Assembly: GCA_022824145.1 (NCBI GenBank)
Contig: JAJEAY010000008.1
Coordinates: 1-33,900 of the forward strand
Reading direction: 5' to 3'
DNA from: Rhodobacter sp.
GTDB lineage: Bacteria; Pseudomonadota; Alphaproteobacteria; Rhodobacterales; Rhodobacteraceae
Length of the DNA: 33,900 bases
Positions 17,394 through 26,156 of this stretch are shown piece after piece. A model generated the notes under the pieces. It ran no database searches and was not told the DNA's origin. It worked only from the letters and a program-made list of their open reading frames with translations. Position 1 is the stretch's first letter. Each line of letters opens with the position of its first letter. Both the position numbers and the translations under genes were made by a program.

Positions 17394-18719
17394 TCACTCG
17401 ATCTTCGCAACCTCTTCGCGGATCATTGCCGCCGCTTCCTCGGCACTGATGTTGTCGTCAATGTACTCGCGGACAATCCGGTTGAACAGCAGCGAGTTAA
17501 CGATCTTCGATGCCCTGTTGAGCTGCCCTTCGTTGAGACCCCAGCGGTCTCCGGTCGAAAGGCCGGCAACAATATTGTCGATCACGTCCTGTGGATAGAT
17601 GTCGGCAAGAGGCGCCTTCCGGTCAACGCCGACAGGAAGGGATGCCCATTCCTTGACGTAGGCTTCCGGATCGGAGGCATTGCCGCGACGAACCGGGAAT
17701 TTACCCTCTGGCGCGATCCGCAGGATGTAGCTGTAGCCCTCGTCCATCACGAAGTTGACGAACTCGATCGCTGCATCGGTATCAGCATCTGTCGTGACTC
17801 CCATGTAACGGATGTCTGCCCAGCCAGCGCCTTCGGGATTCGAAGGTCCGGAAATGCGGGTCACGAATCCTGTTCTCGACGCGAGCTCACGGCTGGTCGG
17901 ATCGTCATTGATGGTTGGCGGAGCGCTGTCGCGCAGGCCAGCCAGTTCGTCCATGATGAAAGGCGACCAGATGATCATCGCTGCCTTGCCGGCGAAGTAG
18001 AGTTCACGCGACTGCTTCCAGTAAAGCTCGCCCTCCGGGGAGGCCGCAGCCATTTTCTTGTAGATATCAAGCGCCTCGATCAGTTTGCTGTCGCTGTCAT
18101 CGCCGACGGGCGAATAGCCGTTGGCCAGCAGGACATGCTCGAGCACCTGAATCATGAAGGTCTCGTCAATCTTGGTGGCGGCAACGAAACCGAACATGTT
18201 TTCGCCATCATGGAGCTTGTCGATTGCAGCAGCGATGTTCTCATAGGAGTCCGGGGCGGCCAGGCCATTCTCTTCGAACAGATCCTTGCGGTACACGACC
18301 ATCTGGGTCCAACCATCAACCGGAACGGAAGCATACTCGCCGTCGCCGACAGAAGCGATGTCGAGCGGACGCGCCGCGAATGTGCCGGCGCCCAGAGCCT
18401 CGATCACCTCGGAGGCGGCGCCTGTGTCCAGAACTCCGGCCTCTGCCCAAGGCTGCAGATACTGGATTGAATGATAGACTACATCCGGCATGTCGCCCGC
18501 CGCAAAGGCTGCGGTCATGCGGGTACCAAGATCCTTTTCCGTTACCGGAACGACCTCGACTTCATGGCCGGTCTTTGCCGAAAAGGCGGCGGCCATTTCT
18601 TCCTGAATCGCTACGCGGTCAGGCTGTTCCTCCGGTGTCCAGAAAGTAATTGTTTCGGCATGTGCCATCTGCGCGGCCAGGATCGCGCCAATAGCTGCAG
18701 TTCCGAGTGATTTGGGCAT
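17394..18719 (-). CDS. Sugar/compatible-solute ABC transporter periplasmic binding protein (family 1)
   Basis: A 441-residue secreted binding protein of the MalE-like extracellular solute-binding family 1. From ATG 18719 the protein begins MPKSLGTAAIGAILAAQMAHA, a signal peptide with an A-H-A cleavage site before ETITFWTPEEQ. GGGAGAAG lies just upstream. An in-frame start at 18791 would bury the signal and is rejected. Mature features include SAKTGHEVEVVPVTEKDLGTRM, then FAAGDMPDVVYHSIQYLQPWAEAGVLD and GKAAMIIWSPFIMD, which lines the ligand cleft in this family. The gene is transcribed away from the regulator and permease genes, under the LacI-type operator at 18809-18826. The ligand is probably a glycosylated compatible solute or oligosaccharide, inferred from the GH63-like neighbour. 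Confidence 0.92.
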   Translation of the reverse strand: MPKSLGTAAIGAILAAQMAHAETITFWTPEEQPDRVAIQEEMAAAFSAKTGHEVEVVPVTEKDLGTRMTAAFAAGDMPDVVYHSIQYLQPWAEAGVLDTGAASEVIEALGAGTFAARPLDIASVGDGEYASVPVDGWTQMVVYRKDLFEENGLAAPDSYENIAAAIDKLHDGENMFGFVAATKIDETFMIQVLEHVLLANGYSPVGDDSDSKLIEALDIYKKMAAASPEGELYWKQSRELYFAGKAAMIIWSPFIMDELAGLRDSAPPTINDDPTSRELASRTGFVTRISGPSNPEGAGWADIRYMGVTTDADTDAAIEFVNFVMDEGYSYILRIAPEGKFPVRRGNASDPEAYVKEWASLPVGVDRKAPLADIYPQDVIDNIVAGLSTGDRWGLNEGQLNRASKIVNSLLFNRIVREYIDDNISAEEAAAMIREEVAKIE

Positions 18720-18802
18720 TCTCTTCTCCCTTTGAGCGGACTGATCGTTGCTGATCTGAAGGGGCTCCCGCCATTGATTCGGCGAGTGCATCCATAAAGT
18801 TC

Positions 18803-18832
18803 AATATCTGATAAAACGTTCTACCAAGTCAA
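18803..18832 (-). promoter_or_regulatory. Promoter of the binding-protein gene
   Basis: On the minus strand TTGACT (18832-18827, 5/6) is followed after exactly 18 bases by GATATT (18808-18803, 4/6). Transcription would start near 18796, leaving a leader of about 77 bases to ATG 18719. The spacer is the LacI-type operator itself. Confidence 0.6.
18809..18826. promoter_or_regulatory. LacI-family operator
   Basis: TGATAAAACGTTCTACCA is an 18-bp imperfect palindrome centred on CG; 7 of 9 positions in each half match. The central C-G step and outer TG...CA are typical for LacI/GalR-family sites. It fills the spacer between the -35 and -10 of the binding-protein promoter. It also lies just before a TATATA (18837-18844) that may be the -10 of the divergent regulator gene, so both directions could be repressed. 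Confidence 0.6.
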
Positions 18833-18990
18833 CCGCTATATATAGACGGAAATTCAAGAGTATTACCAATTTATGGTGCATTTCGTCGTCATTGACAGAT
18901 GCAGTCGATTTATCGTTCTATCTAGCCATGTTTGAAGAAGCGACAGCCGAGACCATTAGCGGAGCGGTTCGTGACCAAGTGGCCACTGTC

Positions 18991-20010
18991 ATGCCGCCAC
19001 GGCCGACAATTCATACCGTCGCTCACGAGGCAGGGGTTTCTATATCTACGGTCAGTCAGGTTCTGCGCGGACAGGGCCGCATTTCGGAGGGCACCCGACG
19101 CAAGGTCCTGCGGATCGCAAAAAAAGTCGGGTACGTCCAGGACCGCCGTGCCTCAGCCATGCGGTCGGGAGAAAGCCGTGAAGTCGGGCTCCTCATTCAC
19201 AACATCCGCAATCCGTTCAATGCGGAGGTCATGGTCGGCGTCAACTCATATCTCGAGGAACAGGGCTACCTGGTCTTCGTTCTTGACGCGCTTGACGATC
19301 CGGTGCGCCAGCGACGCTACCTCCAGACAATGCTGGCAGGCTCTCTCGCCGGACTGCTCTGGGTTCCGGCCACTGGAACCGATCAGGAAACCATCGATTG
19401 GGTGCGCGCCCGAAGCTCGACAACAGTTTCGCTGTTGCGGCCGATGCCGGGACATCCATTCGACCATGTTGGCATCGATTCAACCCTTGGCGCTTCACTC
19501 GCCACACGGCATCTGCTTGATCTGGGACACAGGAAGCTCGCTTTTCTTGGCGGCGACCATGGCTCGGAGACCATCATCCAGCGGATCGGCGGATTCGCCA
19601 CAGCAATGATCAGCGTCGGCGCCCGGCCTGAGATTGTCTGGCCCTGCGCCGAGACGAAAGCCGCGGCGATGGAAACGACGGTTAGTCTCATGACAGAGCA
19701 CTTCGATGTAACCGGACTGGTCTGCAACTGTGACGTCGTCGCCGCGGGAGCCACGCTTGGATTGTCGCGCCTTGGACTGAGCGTGGGCCAGGACGTGTCG
19801 GTCACAGGCTTCGATGACATTGAGGACGCAAGGCTCTGGTCACCGCCGCTCACTACGGTCGCGGTCGATCCGGTCGGAATCGGAAGACAGCTCGCCGCTT
19901 CGCTTCTGGAGCGCAGAGCCAACAGTCACTCTCCCCTGCGTACCGTGAACTTACCGGTAAAACTTCAAGTGCGGGAATCATCCGGCCCGCCGAAGGGAGT
20001 CGCCAGATGA
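18991..20010 (+). CDS. LacI-family transcriptional regulator
   Basis: A sugar-responsive repressor of about 339 residues. From ATG 18991 it reads MPPRPTIHTVAHEAGVS, then ISTVSQVLRGQGRISEGTRR, the LacI helix-turn-helix and hinge-helix region (hinge RRASAMRSGESREVGLL). A periplasmic-binding-like ligand domain follows (GLLIHNIRNPFNAEVMVGVN; DHVGIDSTLGASLATRHLLDLGHRKLAFLGG; VTGFDDIEDARLWSPPLTTV). The start is uncertain: the frame is open upstream to TTG 18892 and ATG 18928, and none has a good ribosome site. I chose 18991 because LacI proteins usually start about six residues before the first helix. The gene overlaps the permease start by four bases (ATGA), which is unusual coupling of a regulator with its transporter. 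It likely binds the operator at 18809-18826. Confidence 0.92.
   Translation: MPPRPTIHTVAHEAGVSISTVSQVLRGQGRISEGTRRKVLRIAKKVGYVQDRRASAMRSGESREVGLLIHNIRNPFNAEVMVGVNSYLEEQGYLVFVLDALDDPVRQRRYLQTMLAGSLAGLLWVPATGTDQETIDWVRARSSTTVSLLRPMPGHPFDHVGIDSTLGASLATRHLLDLGHRKLAFLGGDHGSETIIQRIGGFATAMISVGARPEIVWPCAETKAAAMETTVSLMTEHFDVTGLVCNCDVVAAGATLGLSRLGLSVGQDVSVTGFDDIEDARLWSPPLTTVAVDPVGIGRQLAASLLERRANSHSPLRTVNLPVKLQVRESSGPPKGVAR
19951..19960. repeat. Palindrome TTACCGGTAA, copy 2
   Basis: A perfect 10-bp palindrome inside the 3' end of the LacI-family gene, 46 bases before the first permease ATG. It is identical to the site at 15426-15435. It could be an internal operator for the permease genes, but it does not match the site at 18809-18826. 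Confidence 0.3.
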
Positions 20011-21272
20011 CCGAAACTGCCGACGCCGAATTGATCCGTGCGGCAAAGCGCATCGGACCCATTGCACGGCGGGAGATGCGTCTTGCCTATTCGATGCTGT
20101 TTCCCACTGTCGCAGCAGTGCTGTTTGTCGTGCTCGTTCCGGTGTTGGCGAATTTCTGGATCAGCGTGAAGCCGGTGGAGCTTGCTGACCTGCGCGCCGC
20201 CAAGCCCTTGGTTCGCGAGCGCGTTCGTGGAGAGGTCGAAGCTGAAGGTGATGTCTACCAGATCGAATACCGCGTGCGTTCCAGCTCGCCGAATGATCCG
20301 GTCTTTGACGTCACCCTCGCGGACGCAGTGCCGGATGGTCTCGAAATCACTGAGATCGAAGCGCCCTGCGCCGCCGATGGGCAGACCATCCGCTGCGACC
20401 TTGGTACGTTGGAACCAAAGAAACAGCAGCGCATCAAGGTCGTTCTCTCCGCCACCGCGGCTTATTTCAGCACTGGCGCTGGCCCGCCGAACGACACCAG
20501 ACCACAGGTCACCGGGCACGCACCGAACGCATTGACCAGCCTCGAATTCACCTTCGAGAATTTCCGAAAGGTATTCGATGCCTCGGAATTCTGGGAGGTG
20601 CTTTGGGTTAGCATCGTCTACACTGTTTTCGGTACCGGCGGCGCTCTGCTGCTGGGACTGTTTGCCGCCCAGCTCCTGATGACGGCGTTTCCGGGGCGCG
20701 CGCTTCTGCGCGGGCTGTTCCTCTTCCCCTACGTCTCGCCGGTCATCGCTGTGGCGTTCACCTGGATTTTCCTGCTTGATCCCTTTTCCGGAACCATGAA
20801 CGCCATTCTGCAGCAGACCGGCGTGACAGAGGGTTCGATCAACTTCCTCGGCAAGCGGGGCGTAGCGCTTTGGACCGTCATCGCCTTTGAGGCATGGCGC
20901 TATTTTCCACTCGCTTTCCTGTTCATTCTCGCCCGGATGCAGTCCCTGAGCACAGACCTTGACGAGGCTGCGGAAATGGACGGCGCGACGCCGTTCCAGA
21001 GATTCTGGTATATTTCGCTTCCGCAGCTGATTGGCATTATCTCCACGCTGTTCCTCCTGAGATTCATATGGACTTTCAATAAGTTCGATGACATTTTCCT
21101 GCTGACCGGTGGCGCCAGCGGCACCCGGACACTCACCGTGAACGTCTACGAACAGGCATTTGCGCTCTCGAATCTCGGCGCGGGCGCCGCAGTTGCCGTG
21201 CTGATATTCTTCATGCTTGCGGTATTCGTCGTGTTTTACTTCCGTTTCGCTCCCAAAGAGGAGGGCATGTAA
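20007..21272 (+). CDS. MalF-like sugar ABC transporter permease with DUF11-like periplasmic insert
   Basis: A 421-residue inner-membrane permease. After a short cytoplasmic start and the first membrane segment (about 29-51) comes a periplasmic loop of ~130 residues. Within it, residues 80-150 (VYQIEYRV; FDVTLADAVPDGLEITEI; C121; IRCDLGTLEPKKQQRIKVVL) have the pattern of a DUF11-type beta-sandwich: 'Y.i.v......v.l.D.lP.gl......C.....i.C.lgtl.pg'. The MalF-type core follows (195-415), with coupling motif DEAAEMDGATPFQRFWYISL and a C-terminal ending typical of the family. E. coli MalF also has a large loop here, but of different sequence. The loop probably touches the binding protein. The start overlaps the regulator stop (ATGA), and the stop overlaps the next ATG by one base. 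Confidence 0.9.
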   Translation: MTETADAELIRAAKRIGPIARREMRLAYSMLFPTVAAVLFVVLVPVLANFWISVKPVELADLRAAKPLVRERVRGEVEAEGDVYQIEYRVRSSSPNDPVFDVTLADAVPDGLEITEIEAPCAADGQTIRCDLGTLEPKKQQRIKVVLSATAAYFSTGAGPPNDTRPQVTGHAPNALTSLEFTFENFRKVFDASEFWEVLWVSIVYTVFGTGGALLLGLFAAQLLMTAFPGRALLRGLFLFPYVSPVIAVAFTWIFLLDPFSGTMNAILQQTGVTEGSINFLGKRGVALWTVIAFEAWRYFPLAFLFILARMQSLSTDLDEAAEMDGATPFQRFWYISLPQLIGIISTLFLLRFIWTFNKFDDIFLLTGGASGTRTLTVNVYEQAFALSNLGAGAAVAVLIFFMLAVFVVFYFRFAPKEEGM

Positions 21273-22498
21273 TGGTGCGGGGCGTCGTACTTGCCGCAAT
21301 TCTCGGCGCGATCTGGGGATTTGTCACAGCCACTGTGGTAGGAATTTCGGTTACGCTGGTCTTCGGAGTCGGCACGGAAATGACAGCCGTCGCGGCCTTG
21401 GTCGCCGGCATTCCCGGAGCGGTCTGCCTGTTGTTCGGGCGCGACCTGGGATGGAGCGGACGAACCGCGTTTCTGGTTGCCATGCTGGTCTATGCCGTAG
21501 TTCTGTGCCTGTTGACCCAGCTGGCGCCGCTCGGGCTGCCGCTCGGCGCGGTGCCGGTGACCGGCGTCGTGGTCACCATTACGCTCGCGGCCCTAACGAT
21601 CGGAGCCATCGCGATCGCATTCCGCGGCAAAGACTGGAGCAGCCTGAACCGCTACCGCATGGAAGAGGTCATCGCTCGCACCCTAAAGGGACTGGGCTTT
21701 GTCTTCTTCGGCAGCATCGTGCTCCTTCCCTTCTATGCCATGCTGATGACCAGCTTCAAAAAGCAGGCTGACCTTTTGGCTGACCCTCTGGACTATTCCA
21801 TCGACCTGACCCAGGGGTTTGTCCAACTGTTCTCCAGCTATATCGAACTGTTTGTCACCTTCGATTTCGGCCGGTTCATTCTCGTTTCAACGGTCGTTTC
21901 GCTGTCTACAGTGATTCTGACGCTGGCGGCGTCGATTCCCGGAGCCTACGCGATCAGCAGGCTGCGCTTTCCCGGCAGGGTGGCGTTCTCCCGCTCGATC
22001 CTGCTGATCTACATGGTGCCCGCAATCGTACTGGTAATTCCGCTCTACGCGGTCTTTTCACAGCTCGGACTGCGCGACAGCCTGCTGGGCCTTCTGATCG
22101 TCTATCCCGCAACGACGATCCCGGTATCGCTGTATATGCTTCAGGGATATTTCCGGGGCCTTCCCAACGAACTGGAAGAGGCCGGATTGATGGATGGGTG
22201 TTCACGCCTTGCGGTGATCTGGCGCATCACCCTGCCGCTGTCGCTGCCGGCGATCGCATCGGTCGCGCTCTACGTGTTCATGATAGCATGGAACGAATTC
22301 CTCTTCGCATTCATGTTCATCGACAGTCCGGAGATCTTCACTCTCTCGCGCGCGGTGGTTTCGCTCAACTCATCCGAAGTACCGCGCCAGCACCTGATGG
22401 CGGGGGCGGTAATTGTTACGATTCCGGTTCTTGTGATCTTCCTGTGGTTCGAAAGGTTCCTGGTGCAGGGGCTGACCGCTGGCAGCGTGAAAGGCTGA
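21272..22498 (+). CDS. MalG-like sugar ABC transporter permease with extra N-terminal membrane domain
   Basis: A 408-residue inner-membrane permease. The C-terminal ~270 residues are a normal MalG-type protein: first segment GSIVLLPFYAMLMTSFK, AISRLRFPGRVAFSRSILLI, coupling motif ELEEAGLMDGCSRLAVIWRI and TLPLSLPAIASVALYVFMIAWNEF. The first ~125 residues are additional and contain four hydrophobic segments (about 3-30, 37-54, 64-84, 90-113) of unknown function; most MalG-like proteins are about 280 residues. Its ATG overlaps the stop of the MalF-like gene (TAATG), so the two subunits are coupled. Confidence 0.9.
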   Translation: MVRGVVLAAILGAIWGFVTATVVGISVTLVFGVGTEMTAVAALVAGIPGAVCLLFGRDLGWSGRTAFLVAMLVYAVVLCLLTQLAPLGLPLGAVPVTGVVVTITLAALTIGAIAIAFRGKDWSSLNRYRMEEVIARTLKGLGFVFFGSIVLLPFYAMLMTSFKKQADLLADPLDYSIDLTQGFVQLFSSYIELFVTFDFGRFILVSTVVSLSTVILTLAASIPGAYAISRLRFPGRVAFSRSILLIYMVPAIVLVIPLYAVFSQLGLRDSLLGLLIVYPATTIPVSLYMLQGYFRGLPNELEEAGLMDGCSRLAVIWRITLPLSLPAIASVALYVFMIAWNEFLFAFMFIDSPEIFTLSRAVVSLNSSEVPRQHLMAGAVIVTIPVLVIFLWFERFLVQGLTAGSVKG

Positions 22499-22501
22499 TA
22501 T

Positions 22502-23770
22502 ATGGACGACCTGACGATCCGAACCCATGACGAAATCGCCCGTGACATTCTGCGGCGCAACGACCGGGGCGGTCACACGATTCCGACCAGCGGCCTCTAC
22601 CCGTACCAATGGAATTGGGACTCAGTCTTCGTTTCGCTCGGCCTAGCCACGTTCGACCGTGAACGCGCATGGCGTGAGTTGGACACGCTCTTCGAGGCCC
22701 AATGGCCGGATGGAATGATCCCACACATCATATTCCGCGCCGACGATCCGAGTTACTTCCCTGGCCCATCGGTCTGGCAGGCAAACAATGGACCGCTTGC
22801 GTCCTCGGGCATAACGCAGCCACCGGTTGCCGCTTCGGCAATTCTGGAACTCGCCAGGGAAGAGCCGGAACGGGCACGGCCATATGTCACAAAGCTGGAC
22901 GCCTGGCACAACTGGTTTCATGAGGCGCGGGATCCGGATGGTTTAGGCGTCATCGCAGTCACCCACCCTTGGGAATCCGGGCGTGACAATCTTCCGGACT
23001 GGGATGCTCCAGGAGACTCCATCAATGTTAAGGATGTCGGGGGTTACTCCCGCCGGGACACCGACTTGGTGGGGGCAGAAATGCGGCCGCGCAAAGAGGA
23101 TTATGACCGTTACATCGCACTGGTGAGATTCGGGGCCGAGCGGCAGTGGAACCAGCGCAGGATCTCGGCTGAAAGTCCGTTTTTCGTCGCCGATCCGGGT
23201 ACGACCGCTATACTTCTGCGGGCCGAGCGAGACCTTGAGGCGCTGGCTCAGCTGCTGGATGAGCCCTCCATCGGGGCCACCAAGCGTATAGCCAGTCTGG
23301 AAGCTGGATTTGACCGGCTCTGGAACCCGGAGGCGGGCAATTACTGTGCGCTGGATCTTCGAACCGGGAAACATGCGGAAGCAAGCACTTCGGCCGGATT
23401 TCTAGCGCTTTACGCAGGCATCACCGACAGAAAGCCAAAACTGGTCGAGCAGCTCGCCGCATTCGACCATGCCGTCGGCCGACTGGTGCCGAGCTATGAT
23501 CCACGCAGTTCTCTGTTCGATCACCGCCGCTACTGGCGCGGCCCGGTCTGGGCGCATGTAAACTTCATGATCGCTAGAGGGCTCCTTGATATCGGTGAGG
23601 AATCGTGGGCGAACCGACTGCGCGGCGATACGGCCGCACTCATTCGCGACGCCGGATTCTCGGAGTATTTCAGCCCCGTCACCGGCGAGGGCTGCGGAGG
23701 AGGAACGTTTTCGTGGACCGCGGCCATCTGGCTGGCTTGGGGTCTCGGAGAAGTGGAGGTACTGGACTGA
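22502..23770 (+). CDS. GH63-like glycosidase (mannosylglycerate/glucosylglycerate hydrolase type)
   Basis: A 422-residue cytoplasmic (alpha/alpha)6-barrel glycosidase without signal peptide. Motifs resemble bacterial GH63 mannosylglycerate and glucosylglycerate hydrolases: [13 protein letters not shown] (31-43), [31 protein letters not shown] (155-168, with D162 as likely general acid), [14 protein letters not shown] (344-357) and [15 protein letters not shown] (394-408, with E396 as likely general base). Both catalytic acids therefore seem present. Being placed between the permeases and the ATPase of one importer, it probably hydrolyses the imported solute to a sugar plus glycerate or a similar acceptor. 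Trehalase-like or other alpha-glucosidase activity cannot be excluded. It starts three bases after the permease stop. Confidence 0.82.
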   Translation: MDDLTIRTHDEIARDILRRNDRGGHTIPTSGLYPYQWNWDSVFVSLGLATFDRERAWRELDTLFEAQWPDGMIPHIIFRADDPSYFPGPSVWQANNGPLASSGITQPPVAASAILELAREEPERARPYVTKLDAWHNWFHEARDPDGLGVIAVTHPWESGRDNLPDWDAPGDSINVKDVGGYSRRDTDLVGAEMRPRKEDYDRYIALVRFGAERQWNQRRISAESPFFVADPGTTAILLRAERDLEALAQLLDEPSIGATKRIASLEAGFDRLWNPEAGNYCALDLRTGKHAEASTSAGFLALYAGITDRKPKLVEQLAAFDHAVGRLVPSYDPRSSLFDHRRYWRGPVWAHVNFMIARGLLDIGEESWANRLRGDTAALIRDAGFSEYFSPVTGEGCGGGTFSWTAAIWLAWGLGEVEVLD

Positions 23771-24828
23771 TGGGCGCGATCGGACTGACCGGCATTCACA
23801 AATTTTTTGGCGACGTCCATGTGATCAAAGGCGTTGACCTCGAAATCCAAGACGGCGAATTCGTTGTGTTTGTCGGCCCGTCGGGATGCGGCAAGTCCAC
23901 CATGCTTCGGCTGGTTTCCGGCCTCGAAGAGGTCACGGACGGCGCGGTTGAGATTGAAGGAAAGAACGTCACGGCGCTTGGAGCGGCTGAACGCGGACTC
24001 GCGATGGTCTTTCAGTCCTACGCTCTCTACCCGCACATGACAGTTCGCGAAAACATGGGATTCGGCCTCAAGGTCGCAGGCACTGCACAATCAGATCGCG
24101 AAGATGCCGTCGGACGCGCCGCCGATATCCTGCAGCTCGGCCCCCTGCTCGACCGCAGACCCAAAGAGCTTTCAGGAGGCCAGCGCCAGCGGGTTGCGAT
24201 CGGGCGTGCGATCGTGCGCGAACCCGCGGCGTTTCTGTTCGATGAACCGTTGTCAAACCTTGACGCTGCGCTTCGGGTACAGATGCGGATTGAGATCGCC
24301 CGCCTTCATCGGCGACTCGGCAAGACGATGATCTACGTCACCCATGATCAGGTTGAGGCGATGACCCTTGCCGACCGCATCGTGGTGTTCAATGCTGGCG
24401 TAATACAGCAGCAGGGTGCGCCACTGGAGCTTTATCAGAATCCCTCGAATCTCTTTGTCGCAACATTCATCGGTTCGCCCAAAATGAACATTCTTCCCTG
24501 TGAGCCGACCGACGGCGGCATCAGGCTCCCGAACGGTACGGAAATCTCCATACCCGGCCTCAGCGGCGACGCCCGACATTTCGGCATCCGACCGGAACAC
24601 ATCCGCCTGGCATCCGGGAAAGATGCAGTCCTGACCGGAACGGTCGGTGTTGCGGAGCATTTGGGAAGCGACAGCTTTGTCCATGTGGATGTTGCCGGGA
24701 TGGATCCCATCAACGTCCGCGTTGCAGGCGGCGCGAGCATTTCCGAAGACCAGGAGACTGGTCTCGGCTTCGACCTCTCCGACGCGCATCTGTTCGGGCA
24801 GGACGGGAATCGGCTGGAGATCGGCTGA
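23770..24828 (+). CDS. Sugar ABC transporter ATP-binding protein (UgpC/MsmK/MalK-like)
   Basis: A 352-residue ATPase that energises the MalF/MalG-like permeases. Walker [10 protein letters not shown] (36-44), Q-loop [14 protein letters not shown], signature [14 protein letters not shown] (134-147), Walker B FLFDEP (155-160), D-loop SNLDAALR and switch His in [15 protein letters not shown] are all intact. The C-terminal ~110 residues ([37 protein letters not shown]) are the TOBE/OB regulatory domain of the CUT1 family. The ATG at 23770 overlaps the glycosidase stop (TGATG). This supplies the final component, so the locus encodes a full importer. Confidence 0.95.
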   Translation: MGAIGLTGIHKFFGDVHVIKGVDLEIQDGEFVVFVGPSGCGKSTMLRLVSGLEEVTDGAVEIEGKNVTALGAAERGLAMVFQSYALYPHMTVRENMGFGLKVAGTAQSDREDAVGRAADILQLGPLLDRRPKELSGGQRQRVAIGRAIVREPAAFLFDEPLSNLDAALRVQMRIEIARLHRRLGKTMIYVTHDQVEAMTLADRIVVFNAGVIQQQGAPLELYQNPSNLFVATFIGSPKMNILPCEPTDGGIRLPNGTEISIPGLSGDARHFGIRPEHIRLASGKDAVLTGTVGVAEHLGSDSFVHVDVAGMDPINVRVAGGASISEDQETGLGFDLSDAHLFGQDGNRLEIG

Positions 24829-25103
24829 CCGGAACAAAGCGGACCAGCTCGTCGCCACAGCTCCTTCCGCTCGGACGCAACGCGGACCGATGCGGGCGCT
24901 TCAACCGTCTCGGGAATTCGGCGCAGCTGCATCCCCCGGTTCCCACACGCATCGCGCAGCCCTTTGGAAACAAGACCTTTCGCGGACTGTTCCTGCCGCC
25001 CGAAAGAACCGGGACCGCTTCTGTTCCACATTGATGCCTGTGGCAGACTCACATATTTCGCTGATCCAAAGGCGACCTTCGGGAAACTGCGGGAACAGTA
25101 CAG

Positions 25104-26156
25104 ATGAATTCGGTGAAGGGAAGCAGCCGGGACGGGCCGGTGCTCGTGACTGGCGGAGCAGGATACATCGGCACCCACATCGGCGCCGCCTTGATGAAAG
25201 CTGGACACCGCATCGTAATCCTCGACAACTTCAGCAATTCGACACCGCTGGCAGTGGACCGGCTGAACAGCCTCGGCCTTGGCTGTGCGGAACTCGTTGA
25301 AGGAGACGTCCACGACGAAGCGCTGCTGGATCGAGTATTTTCGGCCGATCGGTTTTCCGGTGTCATTCACCTCGCCGGAGTAAAGGCTGTCGGGGAGTCC
25401 GTCGCCGAACCGATAAGGTATTACGACATCAACGTTGGCGGTGCGCTCAGCCTAGTCGCCGCGATGGTCCGGCACCAGATTTCCAGGCTTATTTTCTCGT
25501 CAACCGCGACGGTCTATGGCGATCCGGCAAAACTTCCAGTTGCGGAAGACGCCAGTCTTCAGCCGGAACATCCCTACGGCCGGTCGAAACTGATGATCGA
25601 GCAGATGCTGCAGGATGTCGCTGCGGCGCAGCCTTGGATGCGGATCATGTCGCTGCGTTACTTCAATCCCGTAGGCGCCCATCCAAGCGGCCGCATTGGC
25701 GAAGATCCGAAGGGAATACCGAACAACCTCTTTCCATACATTGCTCAGACGGCGGTAGGTGTCCGCGACGAAGTCAGGGTGTTCGGCGATGACTGGCCGA
25801 CGCCCGACGGAACCGGAATCCGCGACTATCTTCATGTCATGGATGTCGCCGAAGGACACGTAGCGGCGCTTACTCACCTGATTGACGGCGGCGGCAAGAG
25901 CGGACGGAATCTGGCCGTCAACCTTGGATCGGGCCATGGAACAAGCGTGCTTGAGGTCATTCGGGCATTTCGTGAAGCGACCGGGCGTGAAATTCCGTAC
26001 AGGATCTTGGGCCGTCGGCCGGGCGATGTCGCAGCCTATTGGGCCGACCCGACATATGCGGAACGGCTTTTCGGCTGGACAGCGAAACTGAGCATGGCGG
26101 AAATATGCCGTGACCACTGGAACTGGCAGTCAGCAAATCCTGACGGTTACAAGTAG
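25104..26156 (+). CDS. galE: UDP-glucose 4-epimerase
   Basis: A 350-residue short-chain dehydrogenase/reductase-type epimerase interconverting UDP-glucose and UDP-galactose with bound NAD. It has the Rossmann motif GGAGYIG (17-23), DNFSNST after the second strand, HLAGVKAVGESV, the catalytic SSTATVYG with Tyr158-x3-Lys162 (HPYGRSK), LRYFNPVGAHPSG and GTGIRDYLHVMDVAEGH, all standard GalE signatures. GGGAA eight bases before the ATG supports the start. The 275 bases before it hold no gene I can recognise, so it may have its own promoter. Placement after the sugar importer suggests a role in sugar metabolism, but envelope polysaccharide synthesis is equally possible. Confidence 0.93.
   Translation: MNSVKGSSRDGPVLVTGGAGYIGTHIGAALMKAGHRIVILDNFSNSTPLAVDRLNSLGLGCAELVEGDVHDEALLDRVFSADRFSGVIHLAGVKAVGESVAEPIRYYDINVGGALSLVAAMVRHQISRLIFSSTATVYGDPAKLPVAEDASLQPEHPYGRSKLMIEQMLQDVAAAQPWMRIMSLRYFNPVGAHPSGRIGEDPKGIPNNLFPYIAQTAVGVRDEVRVFGDDWPTPDGTGIRDYLHVMDVAEGHVAALTHLIDGGGKSGRNLAVNLGSGHGTSVLEVIRAFREATGREIPYRILGRRPGDVAAYWADPTYAERLFGWTAKLSMAEICRDHWNWQSANPDGYK

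Noticed and set aside
23605-23769. Upstream extension of the ATPase gene inside the glycosidase gene
   Set aside because: The extra 55 residues are an Arg-rich shadow of the glycosidase; ATG 23770 with stop-start overlap gives a normal ATPase N-terminus.
24829-25103. Open frame between the ATPase gene and galE (ending in TFRGLFLPPERTG)
   Set aside because: No family resemblance found in any of the six frames and no start signal; treated as intergenic.
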